Both the position numbers and the translations under genes were made by a program. The notes beneath the pieces were generated by a model that was given only the letters and a program-made list of their open reading frames with translations, made no database searches and was not told the DNA's origin. Positions 17,986-27,612 of a stretch of 56,621 nucleotides of DNA are shown here, piece by piece. Where the stretch lies: positions 1-56,621 of the forward strand of contig CALVCF010000026.1 in NCBI GenBank assembly GCA_944325935.1, given 5' to 3'. Within the stretch, counting starts at the first letter, position 1. Each line of letters starts with the position of its first letter. Origin of the DNA: an uncultured Erysipelotrichaceae bacterium (GTDB lineage Bacteria > Bacillota_I > Bacilli_A > Erysipelotrichales > Erysipelotrichaceae).

Positions 17986-19135
17986 AAACAAATATCTATG
18001 TGAAAATCGAATCGAATTAAATAATAGCGATATGCGTTCGCTCTATCTTTTATATTATCCTTTGATCAAAGAAGAGGCGCTTGTAGTCTATTTGGCTCTG
18101 ATCTATGACCTCAATTCTAATTTTGTCAAATTAAATCATCTTTTAAATTATCTGGATTATTCGATCGATCGCTTTGAAAAGGCCTTGCACGAGCTTGAAA
18201 AGATGGGGCTTGTGATAACTTATCAAAAAAATGATGATTATATTTTTGAAGTGCAAAGGCCGCTTAGCATCGAGCGTTTTATGTCGCATGAGATCTTATC
18301 GCGCCTTCTTTTGAATGTCATCGATACTAAAAGCTATAAACGTCTTTATGAATTAAAAAATAGCAGCAGCAAGCATAAGGGTTTTACTAATGTTTCGGAA
18401 GTTTTGGAATTTGCTCACTTAAGCAAATGGAACCAAAGTCAAGAAAAGAAATATCAGAATATCAAAAAGATTACTTTAGAAGAGATGGATGTGGATGGTT
18501 TTGATATCAAGGCGGTTTTAAAAAGAGTCAATCTTCCTGATGATCTAAAAGAAAAAGATGTCTTGGAATTCATTGCGCGCAGTGGACGCTCTTTTGGCGT
18601 CAGTGTCGATGATATGTGTAAGTATGTCGTCGATGCGATTGACTATGATAAGGATGAAAATGGTTTTCCTTGCCTTAACCCGCGTTTCAATAAGTCAAAA
18701 CTAATTTACTTTATCTCCAAAAGCAAGCACTTCGAACGCAGCAATTCCGATGATCCATACGAAAAACCCTGTGCTACTTTCTTAAAAGATCTGCAAAATA
18801 ATAAGGAGCCCACAATCAGCGACTATCGTCTGATCGCCAGTCTTAGCAATGACTACTACCTAAAGGGTCCGGTCATTAATTATCTTTTAGAATATGTCTA
18901 TTTGGAAAGAAGCGGGGAGATCAATCCTTCTTATGTCAAGTCGATCGCCGCTAATTGGCATCGTCAAAATATCGATTCGGTTTTAAAAGCCAAAGAATAT
19001 CTCAGCAATCGCAAAAAACGTTTGGTATCCAAAAATGAGGAACGAGTCCAGGATATCACCCGGCCTGATTACACGATCGACAATAGCAAGTTCGATTTAA
19101 GCGATGAAGAGATGCTGAAATATCTGCCAAAGTAA
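17975..19135 (+). CDS. dnaB: Replication initiation and membrane attachment protein DnaB (DnaD-like)
   Basis: 386 residues from ATG 17975, 7 nt after AAAGGAG; a TTG two codons earlier is possible. N-terminal winged-helix region (about 15-130) and a C-terminal DnaB/DnaD domain around 310-350 (LEYVYLERSGEINPSYVKSI, then the NWHRQNID-type helix). It is the Bacillota helicase co-loader, not the E. coli DnaB helicase. It precedes dnaI by 13 nt as in Bacillus. Confidence 0.92.
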   Translation: MLGENKYLCENRIELNNSDMRSLYLLYYPLIKEEALVVYLALIYDLNSNFVKLNHLLNYLDYSIDRFEKALHELEKMGLVITYQKNDDYIFEVQRPLSIERFMSHEILSRLLLNVIDTKSYKRLYELKNSSSKHKGFTNVSEVLEFAHLSKWNQSQEKKYQNIKKITLEEMDVDGFDIKAVLKRVNLPDDLKEKDVLEFIARSGRSFGVSVDDMCKYVVDAIDYDKDENGFPCLNPRFNKSKLIYFISKSKHFERSNSDDPYEKPCATFLKDLQNNKEPTISDYRLIASLSNDYYLKGPVINYLLEYVYLERSGEINPSYVKSIAANWHRQNIDSVLKAKEYLSNRKKRLVSKNEERVQDITRPDYTIDNSKFDLSDEEMLKYLPK

Positions 19136-19148
19136 AGGGGGTGCCAGA

Positions 19149-20078
19149 ATGGATTTTAAAGATTTTACTTACTCAAACGAAGACTATCTAAATCTAAGAG
19201 AGAAGCTTGTTGATGAACTGGCTTTAGATCCTGACGTTCTAGCATTCTTAGATAGGCATGCTTTACAACTTGCTGAAGTCAAAGAGTTGACTGCTCTTAA
19301 GACCTATGCCGCTGGGCTCAAGAATTGTCACCGTTGTCATGGGCTAAGGGATTGTCCCTATCAATTGAAGGGCCGAAGTCTAGATTTAGAAGTATTGAGC
19401 AAGGGTCATGTAAGACTTATTTATCGTGATTGTCCTTACTTAAGTAAAGAAAAAAAGGAGCGCGACTTCTACCGAAATTTCATTGTCCATGATATCGCTG
19501 CTCGTTATGACAAACTCGATCTATCTTCAAAAGAGATCGATTTCAATGCGGAAAACTCCAAGATCCTATATGTCTATCTCAAGAAGATTTTGTTAGGTGA
19601 GAGAAATAAAGGCTTGTTTGTCTATGGGCCTTTCGGTGTTGGCAAGACCTATCTTTTAATTGCGCTAGCTAACTCTTTGGCTAAGGCGAATCAAAAAGTT
19701 GCCTTTTGCAAATACGGACGTCTGATCAATGAATTGCGCTCTTTATATATCAATGACCGAGATAATTTTAATTATTTCTTTGATAAACTCGTGCATGTTC
19801 CATATCTTTTCTTAGATGATCTGGGAACGGAAAGTGCCAGTTCCTTCGGACGTGATGATATCTTGTTTAACTTATTTGATCAGCGGCTCGAAAAAGGGCT
19901 TTGTACACTGATCTCTTCCAATAACGATCTCAAAACATTAAAGATCAACTATGGTCATACCAAGACGGGCGATGCCTCGATTAATGAATTAAATGCTCAA
20001 AGACTCTTGGAACGGATCGAGAAATTGTGTGATCCGATCGCTATCACAGGGATCGACCGCAGAAAATTTGAGACTTAA
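19149..20078 (+). CDS. dnaI: Primosomal protein DnaI, helicase loader ATPase
   Basis: 309 residues. N-terminal zinc-binding domain with C-x2-C (CHRCHG), then CPY, binding the replicative helicase. C-terminal AAA+ domain: Walker A YGPFGVGKT, Walker B LFLDDLGTE, sensor SSNNDL. Loads the replicative helicase at oriC and at restart sites with DnaB/DnaD. AAAGGGGGTG is its ribosome site. Last gene of the polA-dnaI run. Confidence 0.96.
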   Translation: MDFKDFTYSNEDYLNLREKLVDELALDPDVLAFLDRHALQLAEVKELTALKTYAAGLKNCHRCHGLRDCPYQLKGRSLDLEVLSKGHVRLIYRDCPYLSKEKKERDFYRNFIVHDIAARYDKLDLSSKEIDFNAENSKILYVYLKKILLGERNKGLFVYGPFGVGKTYLLIALANSLAKANQKVAFCKYGRLINELRSLYINDRDNFNYFFDKLVHVPYLFLDDLGTESASSFGRDDILFNLFDQRLEKGLCTLISSNNDLKTLKINYGHTKTGDASINELNAQRLLERIEKLCDPIAITGIDRRKFET

Positions 20079-20119
20079 GCGTTTACATTTGAAGAAAAGC
20101 TTATCTTAAAAGATTATTG

Positions 20120-20128
20120 TGCTAAAAT
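20120..20128 (+). promoter_or_regulatory. Extended -10 promoter of pfkA-pyk
   Basis: TGC-TAAAAT (TGTGCTAAAAT in context) with a weak upstream TTATCT at 20101-20106. Ends 18 nt before the pfkA ATG, with AAGGAG between. Confidence 0.5.
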
Positions 20129-20146
20129 AAGCAAGGAGTAAATGAT

Positions 20147-21106
20147 ATGATACGAAAGATTGGGATTTTGACATCAGGTGGGGACTCGCCTGGTATGAAT
20201 GCTGCCATTAGAGCGGTAACGCGTTGTGCCTTAGGTAATGGGATCGAAGTATATGGGATCCAAGATGGTTACCGAGGCTTGGTAGAAGATCGGATGCGTC
20301 CATTTAAAAAGGGCGATGTCTCAGATATCTTATCAAGAGGTGGTACAATTTTAGGTAGTGCCAGATTACCGGAATTTAAGGATGAAGCAGTCCAGGATAA
20401 GGCTTGTGCCATCCTCAAACAGAGGGAAATCGATGCCTTAGTCGTCATTGGAGGCGACGGTTCGTATCGCGGTGCTAAATCCCTGACTGATAAGGGTATC
20501 AATTGCATTGGTTTGCCAGGGACGATAGACAACGATATTCCCGGCACCGATCAAACAATTGGTTTCGACACAGCATTACACACCGTTGTGGAGGCTGTGG
20601 ATAAACTAAGAGATACCTCCAGCTCACACCATCGCTGCAGTGTCGTCGAAGTTATGGGCAATCACTGCGGTGATCTAGCTGTCTATTCAGGCCTTTCGTG
20701 CGGAGCTGAGATCGTTGTCTCGCCTGAGACGGGTTATGATGAAGAAGATATCTTGGACCGTTTGCGCTATTTAGACAATCTTGGCAAAAATCATGCGATT
20801 GTAGTGATCTCAGAAAAGATCTGCGATGTTGAAGCATTGGCTCGCAAGATTTCGGCTTCTACTGGTTTCAGCGGTCGGGCAACGGTTTTAGGACATATTC
20901 AAAGAGGTGGTTCGCCAACTCCCAATGACCGTGTTCTAGCTTCACTGATGGGAGAAAAAGCCGTTGATCTTCTGGTAGCAGGGGTTGGAGGACACTGCGT
21001 GGGGATCAAAGAAAATGAGATCGTCTCATTTGCGATCGACGAAGCCTTAGCGATGCCCAAGAGCTCACGCAAGCATCTATATCGTTTATTTGATCGCTTA
21101 GTATAA
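20147..21106 (+). CDS. pfkA: ATP-dependent 6-phosphofructokinase
   Basis: 319 residues, the short bacterial PfkA length. [14 protein letters not shown] binds [12 protein letters not shown] keeps the Gly that marks ATP rather than PPi use, and [10 protein letters not shown] carries the catalytic Asp. Commits fructose-6-phosphate to glycolysis. Paired with pyk 25 nt downstream, the classic Bacillota glycolytic operon. Confidence 0.98.
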   Translation: MIRKIGILTSGGDSPGMNAAIRAVTRCALGNGIEVYGIQDGYRGLVEDRMRPFKKGDVSDILSRGGTILGSARLPEFKDEAVQDKACAILKQREIDALVVIGGDGSYRGAKSLTDKGINCIGLPGTIDNDIPGTDQTIGFDTALHTVVEAVDKLRDTSSSHHRCSVVEVMGNHCGDLAVYSGLSCGAEIVVSPETGYDEEDILDRLRYLDNLGKNHAIVVISEKICDVEALARKISASTGFSGRATVLGHIQRGGSPTPNDRVLASLMGEKAVDLLVAGVGGHCVGIKENEIVSFAIDEALAMPKSSRKHLYRLFDRLV

Positions 21107-21131
21107 GAATTAATAGGGAGTGTTTTACAAA

Positions 21132-22547
21132 ATGACTAAACAAACAAAAATCGTCTGTACTTTAGGACCAGCGAGTGATAATTATGATACGATCCTAAAA
21201 ATGGCTAAAGCCGGGATGAATATCGTCCGTTTAAATTTTTCGCACGGATCATACGAGGAACATTTGAAGCGGATCAAACTTATTCATCAAATCGAAAAGG
21301 AAAATCACATCAATCTAGGTATTATGCTAGATACCAAGGGTCCAGAAATCCGTTTAGGTGATTTTGAAAATGATCGCGAAGATTATAAGATCGGTGAAAC
21401 GGTCACGATCACCAAAGAAAAGATCCTTGGAACCCACGAACGTTTTCATATCCAATGTCCAGAGCTTTTTGATGATGTCAAAGCCGGTAATTATCTTCTT
21501 ATTAACGATGGCAAGATGCGCTTGACTATTTTAGCCAACAATGGAGAAGAACTTACTTGCCGAGTTGATGTCAATGGGCCAATCTCATCTCGTAAGGGTT
21601 GTAATGTACCTGGCGTTAAATTATCGATGCCTTTCGTCTCAGAAAAAGATGACGCTGATATTCGTTTTGGATGTGAACAGAATGTCGATTTCATCGCAGC
21701 TTCTTTTGTGAGAAGAGCAGAAGATGTCAATGCGATCCGTTCTATCTTGGCCGAGATGGGCAAGCCAAAGATCAATATCATCGCCAAAATCGAAAACCAA
21801 GAAGGTTTCGACAATATTGAAGAGATCTTAGAAGCGGCCGATGGAGTTATGGTTGCAAGAGGCGATCTGGGAGTCGAGGTAGAGACGGCTTTTGTTCCAA
21901 TCTATCAAAAACAGATCATCCACGTCGCTAATCGCCATGGCAAGGCGGTTATTACTGCGACCCATATGCTTGATTCTATGACTTCTAATCCCCGTTGCAC
22001 AAGAGCAGAAGCCTCAGATGTCGCCAATGCGGTCTTGGATGGCAGTGATGCCGTTATGTTGTCAGCAGAATCAGCAGCTGGTGATTACCCTGTTGAAGCG
22101 GTTGCGACAATGGCCAAGATCATTGAAGCGACAGAGAAAATCATTCCTTATCGCAATAATCTAGAGGTCTTAAAACAATACAACGACAAGACCGTTCAAG
22201 ATGCGATCGGAATCTCGATCTCGGACGCCACTTTAACTTTGGATATTGGGGCGATCGTTGTTTTTACCCAAGGCGGTACGACAGCTAGACGTCTTTCCAA
22301 GTATCGTCCAAGTTGCCCGATCTATGCCGTTACTTTCTCTAAATCAACTCAATCGAAGCTAGAAGTATATTGGGGCGTTCACCCGATCTTCTCTAAGGTG
22401 CAAAACGAGATGACGAATGATGATGAATTAGCTAGTGCAGTAGCAAAGGCACATGGCCTAAAACCTGGACAGCTCATCATCATTTCGGCAGGCTATCCTA
22501 CTGGTGAGGGCTCTGCCAATATGATGAAGATCGTGGAAGTAAAATAA
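21132..22547 (+). CDS. pyk: Pyruvate kinase
   Basis: 471 residues from ATG 21132 (an in-frame GTG lies at 21120, directly abutting the GGGAG). KIVCTLGPAS, LDTKGPEIRLG, IAKIENQEG, MVARGDLGVE and ATHMLDSM are the family motifs. It lacks the extra C-terminal phosphohistidine domain found in Bacillus pyruvate kinase. Ends at a terminator at 22558-22578. Confidence 0.98.
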   Translation: MTKQTKIVCTLGPASDNYDTILKMAKAGMNIVRLNFSHGSYEEHLKRIKLIHQIEKENHINLGIMLDTKGPEIRLGDFENDREDYKIGETVTITKEKILGTHERFHIQCPELFDDVKAGNYLLINDGKMRLTILANNGEELTCRVDVNGPISSRKGCNVPGVKLSMPFVSEKDDADIRFGCEQNVDFIAASFVRRAEDVNAIRSILAEMGKPKINIIAKIENQEGFDNIEEILEAADGVMVARGDLGVEVETAFVPIYQKQIIHVANRHGKAVITATHMLDSMTSNPRCTRAEASDVANAVLDGSDAVMLSAESAAGDYPVEAVATMAKIIEATEKIIPYRNNLEVLKQYNDKTVQDAIGISISDATLTLDIGAIVVFTQGGTTARRLSKYRPSCPIYAVTFSKSTQSKLEVYWGVHPIFSKVQNEMTNDDELASAVAKAHGLKPGQLIIISAGYPTGEGSANMMKIVEVK

Positions 22548-22557
22548 TTAATAAATG

Positions 22558-22578
22558 GGACCTTCAGGGTCCTTTTTT
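22558..22578 (+). terminator. Terminator of pfkA-pyk
   Basis: GGACC (22558-22562) pairs with GGTCC (22568-22572), followed by TTTTTT. Confidence 0.8.
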
Positions 22579-22604
22579 ATATGAAGCAATGTAAGATTTT
22601 TGTA

Positions 22605-22643
22605 TGGTTTAATACTTGAGATACATGTTAAAATAGAACATGT
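22605..22643 (+). promoter_or_regulatory. Promoter and palindrome at the start of the glycolipid operon
   Basis: TAAAAT (22629-22634) with a poor TGGTTT upstream (22605-22610). The -10 sits in the loop of a perfect inverted repeat ACATGTT...AACATGT (22623-22629 / 22637-22643) whose right arm overlaps the GTG start codon. Either an operator or a coincidence of leaderless spacing. Confidence 0.45.
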
Positions 22644-23646
22644 GAAAGTACTATTATATTTTGAAAGCGAGAAGGTCCTTTCGATCTCTGGGATCGGTAG
22701 GGCGCGTCGTCATCAGATTATGGCATGCGAGAGCGCTGGGATCGATTATACATTGAATCCTTTAGATAACTATGATATATTGCATATCAATACCACCTTA
22801 TTAAATTCAAAATCAATGGTTGAGAATGCACGCCGTCATAGGCGCAAAGTTATTTATCATGCGCATTCCACGCAAGAAGATTTTCGCAATTCGTTTTTGT
22901 TTTCGAATCAGCTCGCACCTTTTGTCAAACATCATCTCATCTCTTTATATTCCAGTGCCGATGAGATTATCACGCCGACCGATTATGCCAAGAAGCTCTT
23001 AGAGGGCTATGGGATTAAGGTGCCTATCACCGCGATCTCTAATGGCATCGATCTAAACCGCTTTGTCTACAATAAAGCAAAGGTCGAGGCTTTTCGTCGC
23101 TATTTTTCGCTAAATGAAGATGATAAAGTAGTTCTCGGTGTAGGGATGTTATTTGAAAGAAAGGGCATTTTGGATTTTTTTGAAGTCGCCAGAGCCTTGC
23201 CTCAATATAAGTTTATCTGGTTTGGCACAACGCCCAAGATTTCTCTTCCTCACAGCATCAACAAGGCTCTTGAAGATCCGCCGATCAACGTGATCATGCC
23301 AGGCTATGTCAAGGGGGCGATCATCGAAGGAGCTTACTTAGCCAGCTCTTGTTTTTTCTTTCCTTCTTTTGAGGAGACTGAAGGGATCGTGACACTTGAA
23401 GCTTTGGCCTCAAGACAACAGGTTATCGTACGCGATATCGGAGCGTTTGAAGGTTGGCTCGAAAACGGCAAAAACTGTTATATGGGCAACAATGTAGAAG
23501 ACTTTATTCATTTAATCGATTCATATATTAAAAAGGAATTAAGACCGACGATCGATGCAGGCTATGAAGTTGCCAAAGCTCGTTCGATCGATGCGGTTGG
23601 CCGAGAGCTTAAAAAAGTTTATGAAAGGGTCTACCAAAGCTTATGA
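22642..23646 (+). CDS. Glycosyltransferase family 4, CpoA-like glycolipid glycosyltransferase
   Basis: 334 residues from GTG 22642. Start VKVLLYFESEKV...SGIGRARRHQ closely follows the pneumococcal CpoA type, which adds the second sugar to monoglucosyl-diacylglycerol. ISNGIDLNRF and the E-x7-E motif (ETEGIVTLE) belong to GT4. No Shine-Dalgarno; -10 box 7 nt upstream, so probably leaderless. Followed with a 4-nt overlap by a flippase-like protein and then the first-step glucosyltransferase, so glycolipid or lipoteichoic-acid anchor synthesis is inferred. Confidence 0.8.
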   Translation: MKVLLYFESEKVLSISGIGRARRHQIMACESAGIDYTLNPLDNYDILHINTTLLNSKSMVENARRHRRKVIYHAHSTQEDFRNSFLFSNQLAPFVKHHLISLYSSADEIITPTDYAKKLLEGYGIKVPITAISNGIDLNRFVYNKAKVEAFRRYFSLNEDDKVVLGVGMLFERKGILDFFEVARALPQYKFIWFGTTPKISLPHSINKALEDPPINVIMPGYVKGAIIEGAYLASSCFFFPSFEETEGIVTLEALASRQQVIVRDIGAFEGWLENGKNCYMGNNVEDFIHLIDSYIKKELRPTIDAGYEVAKARSIDAVGRELKKVYERVYQSL

Positions 23647-24662
23647 TTAAAAAGATTTTCTCGAATACCTTTGTCAATCTGGGATTAATATTGGCAATCG
23701 GTGCCCTCGTTTTGTGGTTGGTATTAAAAGATGATCCTCAAACTGTATTAGCTTCGATCACCAGCGCTGATCCTATGCTCATCTTAGTTGCGCTACTGGC
23801 GGTCTTTTTATGGCAATTTATGGTCGGGCTTTGTCTCAAGGTTTTGACCAATATCACCCATCCTGAATATAAGGCTAGTCAGGGTCTTTTGAATTCCTTT
23901 GTCGCTTCTTTGTTCCATGGTTTGACTCCATCGGCCAGCGGCGGGCAGATCGCCCAAATCTATGTCTATAAGAAACAAGGAGTTGATATTGGTGATGCAG
24001 GAAGTGTCTTGTGGTTAGAATTTATTATTTATCAAAGTGTACTTACTTTGGTCTCATTGTTTTTTATTGTAGTCAAATTTCCTTTCTTTTATCATAATTA
24101 TTCCAATCTCTTCCTCATTGTCATTATTGGTTTTGTGCTTAATACAGCCATCATCTTTTTTATCTATGGTTTGGCTAAATTTAAACGCCTTCATGACTGG
24201 ATCAAAAACAAGGGAGTCTATCTTGGCTATAAGATCCATCTTGTCAAAGATCCGGAAAAAACGATCGAAAGGATCGAAGTGCAACTGGAAAAGTTCCGCT
24301 GTGAATCTCAAAAGCTGGGACATAATAAGGGTGTTATCATCAAATGTGCACTACTTTGTGTTTTGCGCTTGCTTTTATATTACGTTGTTCCCTATATCGT
24401 TTTTTTAGCCTTGGGTGTACCTTTTTCTTGGGATATGTTTTTAAATGCGATCGCAATGGGATCCTTTGTCTCGATTGCGACTGGTTTGATTCCCATCCCT
24501 GGCGCCAGCGGTGGAGCGGAGGCGATCTTTATTCTGATGTTTGGCAATCTTTTCGGGGCCGAACTGATATCGGGAGCGATGTTGCTTTGGCGTTTTTTAA
24601 CTTTCTATTTAGTAATGTTTATCGGGGCGATTTGTTTTGCTTATTTGCGTTTAAAACGTTAG
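23643..24662 (+). CDS. Lysylphosphatidylglycerol-synthase-TM / UPF0104 family membrane protein
   Basis: 339 residues with about eight hydrophobic segments starting FVNLGLILAIGALVLWLVL. GLTPSASGGQIAQIYVYKK and ATGLIPIPGASGGAEAIF are the two conserved loops of the MprF/YbhN flippase domain. No catalytic aminoacyl-transfer domain is attached. Position between two glycolipid glycosyltransferases suggests it flips their product. Start overlaps the previous stop (ATGA). Confidence 0.85.
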   Translation: MIKKIFSNTFVNLGLILAIGALVLWLVLKDDPQTVLASITSADPMLILVALLAVFLWQFMVGLCLKVLTNITHPEYKASQGLLNSFVASLFHGLTPSASGGQIAQIYVYKKQGVDIGDAGSVLWLEFIIYQSVLTLVSLFFIVVKFPFFYHNYSNLFLIVIIGFVLNTAIIFFIYGLAKFKRLHDWIKNKGVYLGYKIHLVKDPEKTIERIEVQLEKFRCESQKLGHNKGVIIKCALLCVLRLLLYYVVPYIVFLALGVPFSWDMFLNAIAMGSFVSIATGLIPIPGASGGAEAIFILMFGNLFGAELISGAMLLWRFLTFYLVMFIGAICFAYLRLKR

Positions 24663-24674
24663 GAGGGTGAAGTT

Positions 24675-26660
24675 TTGCGGATCGGATTGTTTTCAGATAC
24701 TTATTTGCCTGATGTTAATGGGGTTGTTACATCGGTCGAATTACTGCGCAAAAAACTTTGTGAATTAGGGCATGAAGTTTTTGTTATCTGCACTTATAAA
24801 GGCCTTTTAAAAGTTGAAAAAGAGGGCAATATTATTCGTTTGCCTGGAATTGAAGCAAAAAAACTATACGGTTATGCTTTGACCTCGCCCTTGCATCCTT
24901 TGATGATGGATGAGATTAAGGATTTAGAGCTTGATATCATCCATCTTCATACTGAATTCGGGGTCGGCATTTTTGGACAAATGTGTGCGGAATCTCTCCA
25001 TATCCCCTTAGTCAGGACTTATCATACAACTTATGAAGATTATACCCATTATATTAATTTTTTGCACAGTGATTCCTTTGATAAACTAGCAAAAAAAATA
25101 GTTATCAACTGGACTAAGTATTTGGGCCGACACTGCCTTAGGATGATCGTTCCTTCAAAAAAAACCTACGATCTACTCGTATCGAGTTATGGTTTAAAAG
25201 TGCCAATCGATATAATCCCTACCGGTATCGAACTTGATCGTTTTGACCCGAAAGATAAAGATGATGCAGAATGCCAAAAGGTCAAAGATTCATGTAAGGT
25301 CGGGCCAAAAGAAAAGCTTCTGCTGTATGTGGGAAGGGTCGCTCAAGAAAAATCGATCGATCTGCTTATAAGGACGATGAGCCTAGCTAAAGATCTAAAG
25401 GTCAAGCTTTTGATCGTGGGCGGTGGACCAGATCTAGAAAATCTTAAGGATCTTGTCAATCAATCAGGTCTGCAGGATAAGGTCTATTTTGCCGGCAAGG
25501 TTCCTTTTGTTGAGGTACCGCAATACTATCATGCCTGTGATGCCTTTATCAGTGCATCAACTAGCGAGACGCAGGGTATGACATATGTCGAGGCAATGTC
25601 TAGCGCTAGGATCATTTTCGCTAGAAGAGATGAATGTGTCAAAGAGCTCCTGTATGAAGGGGAGAACGGTTTTTATTTTGACAACGAGCAAGAGCTTTAT
25701 GCTAAGATCAAATCCTTTTTGGCTTTAGATGAAAAAAAGACTAATGCGATGGAAGAAAAATCATTAAGCATCGCGCGTGAATTTGATGCTGGGGTTTTTG
25801 CTGAACGAGTCTATTCTGTGTATACTAAGGCTATGAACGCTTTTCATGATTATTACCTTTTAAAAGACGTCCGTCTTTATAATGACTATGTTAAATTGAA
25901 ATTAGAAAACGGTTTTAAAGAGAAGGAAGATCTCATTGTCTCCCTAGACAGTTTTCTAAACGAGGGCTTGCGCAAAGGCATGCAGCTTCAAAGTTCGACC
26001 TACGATCGTCTTAAAATGAAAGAAACTTCGATCTTGGCCTATGTTGACTGCTTGAAGGCATTAGCGCGCAAGGACTATACAATCAAACAGATGTATGATC
26101 ACATACAGAAAAAATATGACAAGATCGAGATCGAGGATGTCAACGCTGTAATTGAACGCCTCTTAAAACAGGGCTTATTGAATGATGAAGCCTATGCTAG
26201 ATCAAAAATAGAAAGCTTTGAGACGAAACTTTTCTCGTATAAGCATATCTTTAATTCTTTGCGCAAGGATGGTGTCCCCATTGAAATCATTACAAAAGTC
26301 TTGGCGCAAGACGAGGATAGGGAACTAAAAAAAGCTTATAAACTCGCTTTAAAATATCAAAACAATTATCGCCAGCGTTCCTTAAAGATGCAGATTGTGA
26401 TGCTTAAACGCAAACTGTACGAGGAGGGTTTCACCAATGAAGTGATCGAAATGGCAATCAAAGATCTTGATTTTAGTGAAGCCAGTTTTAATGAGATCGA
26501 AAACTTAAGACGCGAGGCTAAAAAAGCTAAGGAGCGCTACAGCAAGAAGCTCGAAGGCACGCAATTGCGCAATCGTGTTTATCACTACTTGGCTTCTAAA
26601 GGTTATAGCAGTGATAATATTTATACAATTTTGAATGAAATGAGGTGGAAGGATGAGTAA
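24675..26660 (+). CDS. Diacylglycerol glucosyltransferase fused to a RecX domain
   Basis: 661 residues from TTG 24675 after AGGAGGGTGA. Residues 1-390 are a GT4 enzyme: RIGLFSDTYLPDVNGVVTS, LHTEFGVGIFG, TYHTTYEDY and E298-x7-E306 (ETQGMTYVE), matching 1,2-diacylglycerol 3-glucosyltransferases. Residues about 400-661 are a full-length RecX: VSLDSFLNEGLRKGM, repeated three-helix units with LLKQGLLNDEAYARS and RKLYEEGFTNEVIEMA. RecX normally limits RecA filaments and is a free protein. No stop, frameshift or clear internal ribosome site separates the two. Its stop overlaps yhaM by 8 nt. Whether the product is processed is unknown. Confidence 0.88.
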   Translation: MRIGLFSDTYLPDVNGVVTSVELLRKKLCELGHEVFVICTYKGLLKVEKEGNIIRLPGIEAKKLYGYALTSPLHPLMMDEIKDLELDIIHLHTEFGVGIFGQMCAESLHIPLVRTYHTTYEDYTHYINFLHSDSFDKLAKKIVINWTKYLGRHCLRMIVPSKKTYDLLVSSYGLKVPIDIIPTGIELDRFDPKDKDDAECQKVKDSCKVGPKEKLLLYVGRVAQEKSIDLLIRTMSLAKDLKVKLLIVGGGPDLENLKDLVNQSGLQDKVYFAGKVPFVEVPQYYHACDAFISASTSETQGMTYVEAMSSARIIFARRDECVKELLYEGENGFYFDNEQELYAKIKSFLALDEKKTNAMEEKSLSIAREFDAGVFAERVYSVYTKAMNAFHDYYLLKDVRLYNDYVKLKLENGFKEKEDLIVSLDSFLNEGLRKGMQLQSSTYDRLKMKETSILAYVDCLKALARKDYTIKQMYDHIQKKYDKIEIEDVNAVIERLLKQGLLNDEAYARSKIESFETKLFSYKHIFNSLRKDGVPIEIITKVLAQDEDRELKKAYKLALKYQNNYRQRSLKMQIVMLKRKLYEEGFTNEVIEMAIKDLDFSEASFNEIENLRREAKKAKERYSKKLEGTQLRNRVYHYLASKGYSSDNIYTILNEMRWKDE

Positions 26661-27600
26661 GAAAGTAATTGATTTTAAAGAGGGTGAGCATTTAGAGTTG
26701 GATCTCTTAGTCGCTGGCCTCGTCAAGGGTACGACTAACTCAGGGGCACCTTATCTCAGTTTAATCTTGCAAGATGATTCGAAGGATATCGAAGCCAAGA
26801 TCTGGGATGTAAAGCCGGAGATCGCCAGAGAAATGGAAGTAGGTAAAGTCTTTCACTTTGAATTTGATGTAATTAAATATCGCCAAAATCTCCAATTGAA
26901 GATCACTAAAGTCCTGCCCCTTATTCAAAGCGAGATCGATAAAAGCCGGTTTATCTTCAAGTCGCCGATCAAAAAGGAAGCCTTGCGTGAAGCGGTGCAG
27001 GCTTCGATCAATCGGATCAAAGATCCGATCATTGCAAAGTTGGTCGTCGCCTTGTTGAACGACTATGGTGAAGCATTTTACGAATATCCTGCCGCCAGCA
27101 AGATCCACCATTCTTTTATCGGCGGTTTAGCGACTCATGTCAAGGGGATGCTAGAAGTGGGTAGCGCTCTTTGTGAGATCTATCCCCAGGTTGATTATGA
27201 CTATCTTTGTGCCGGCATTATTCTGCATGATTTAGGTAAGATCGAAGAACTCTCATCGCCTATTGTGACTGAATATACCACTAAAGGCAAGCTCTTAGGC
27301 CATATATCGATTTTACAAGCTAAGTTGACTAAGATCGGGGAAGAACTTAAACTGGCCGATAGTGAAGAACTTATGTTGCTAAGACACATGGTCTTGTCTC
27401 ATCACGGTCATTTAGAGTTCGGCTCGCCAGTCAAACCTATGACGCTTGAAGCGGAACTCTTATATTTGATCGACAACATAGATGCTCGGATCAACACGAT
27501 CACAAAGGCCCTTGACCAGATCAAGGAAGGGGAGTTTACTCCTAAAATGTTTGCCTTAGAAAACCGCAGTTTTTATAAGCATAAGAAAAGTCAAGTTTAG
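26653..27600 (+). CDS. yhaM: 3'-5' exoribonuclease YhaM
   Basis: 315 residues. N-terminal OB-fold (about 15-90, YLSLILQDDSKDIEAKIWD) and a C-terminal HD domain (HHSFIGGLATHVKGM, ILHDLGKIEE, LRHMVLSHHG). Usual YhaM size and layout; trims RNA 3' ends and can act on DNA. Closely coupled to the RecX fusion. Its last codons are part of a two-way terminator shared with hit. Confidence 0.95.
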   Translation: MSKKVIDFKEGEHLELDLLVAGLVKGTTNSGAPYLSLILQDDSKDIEAKIWDVKPEIAREMEVGKVFHFEFDVIKYRQNLQLKITKVLPLIQSEIDKSRFIFKSPIKKEALREAVQASINRIKDPIIAKLVVALLNDYGEAFYEYPAASKIHHSFIGGLATHVKGMLEVGSALCEIYPQVDYDYLCAGIILHDLGKIEELSSPIVTEYTTKGKLLGHISILQAKLTKIGEELKLADSEELMLLRHMVLSHHGHLEFGSPVKPMTLEAELLYLIDNIDARINTITKALDQIKEGEFTPKMFALENRSFYKHKKSQV

Positions 27601-27612
27601 AACTTGACTTTT
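27586..27612. terminator. Bidirectional terminator spanning both stop codons of yhaM and hit
   Basis: AAAAGTCAAGTT (27586-27597), loop TAG, AACTTGACTTTT (27601-27612): a perfect 12-bp stem with U runs in both directions. The loop contains the yhaM stop codon and most of the hit stop codon, so the arms encode the last residues of both proteins. Confidence 0.85.

Noticed and set aside
22600-22641. Upstream start for the CpoA-like gene
   Set aside because: It precedes the -10 box and its residues have no resemblance to the family; the GTG at 22642 gives the conserved start.
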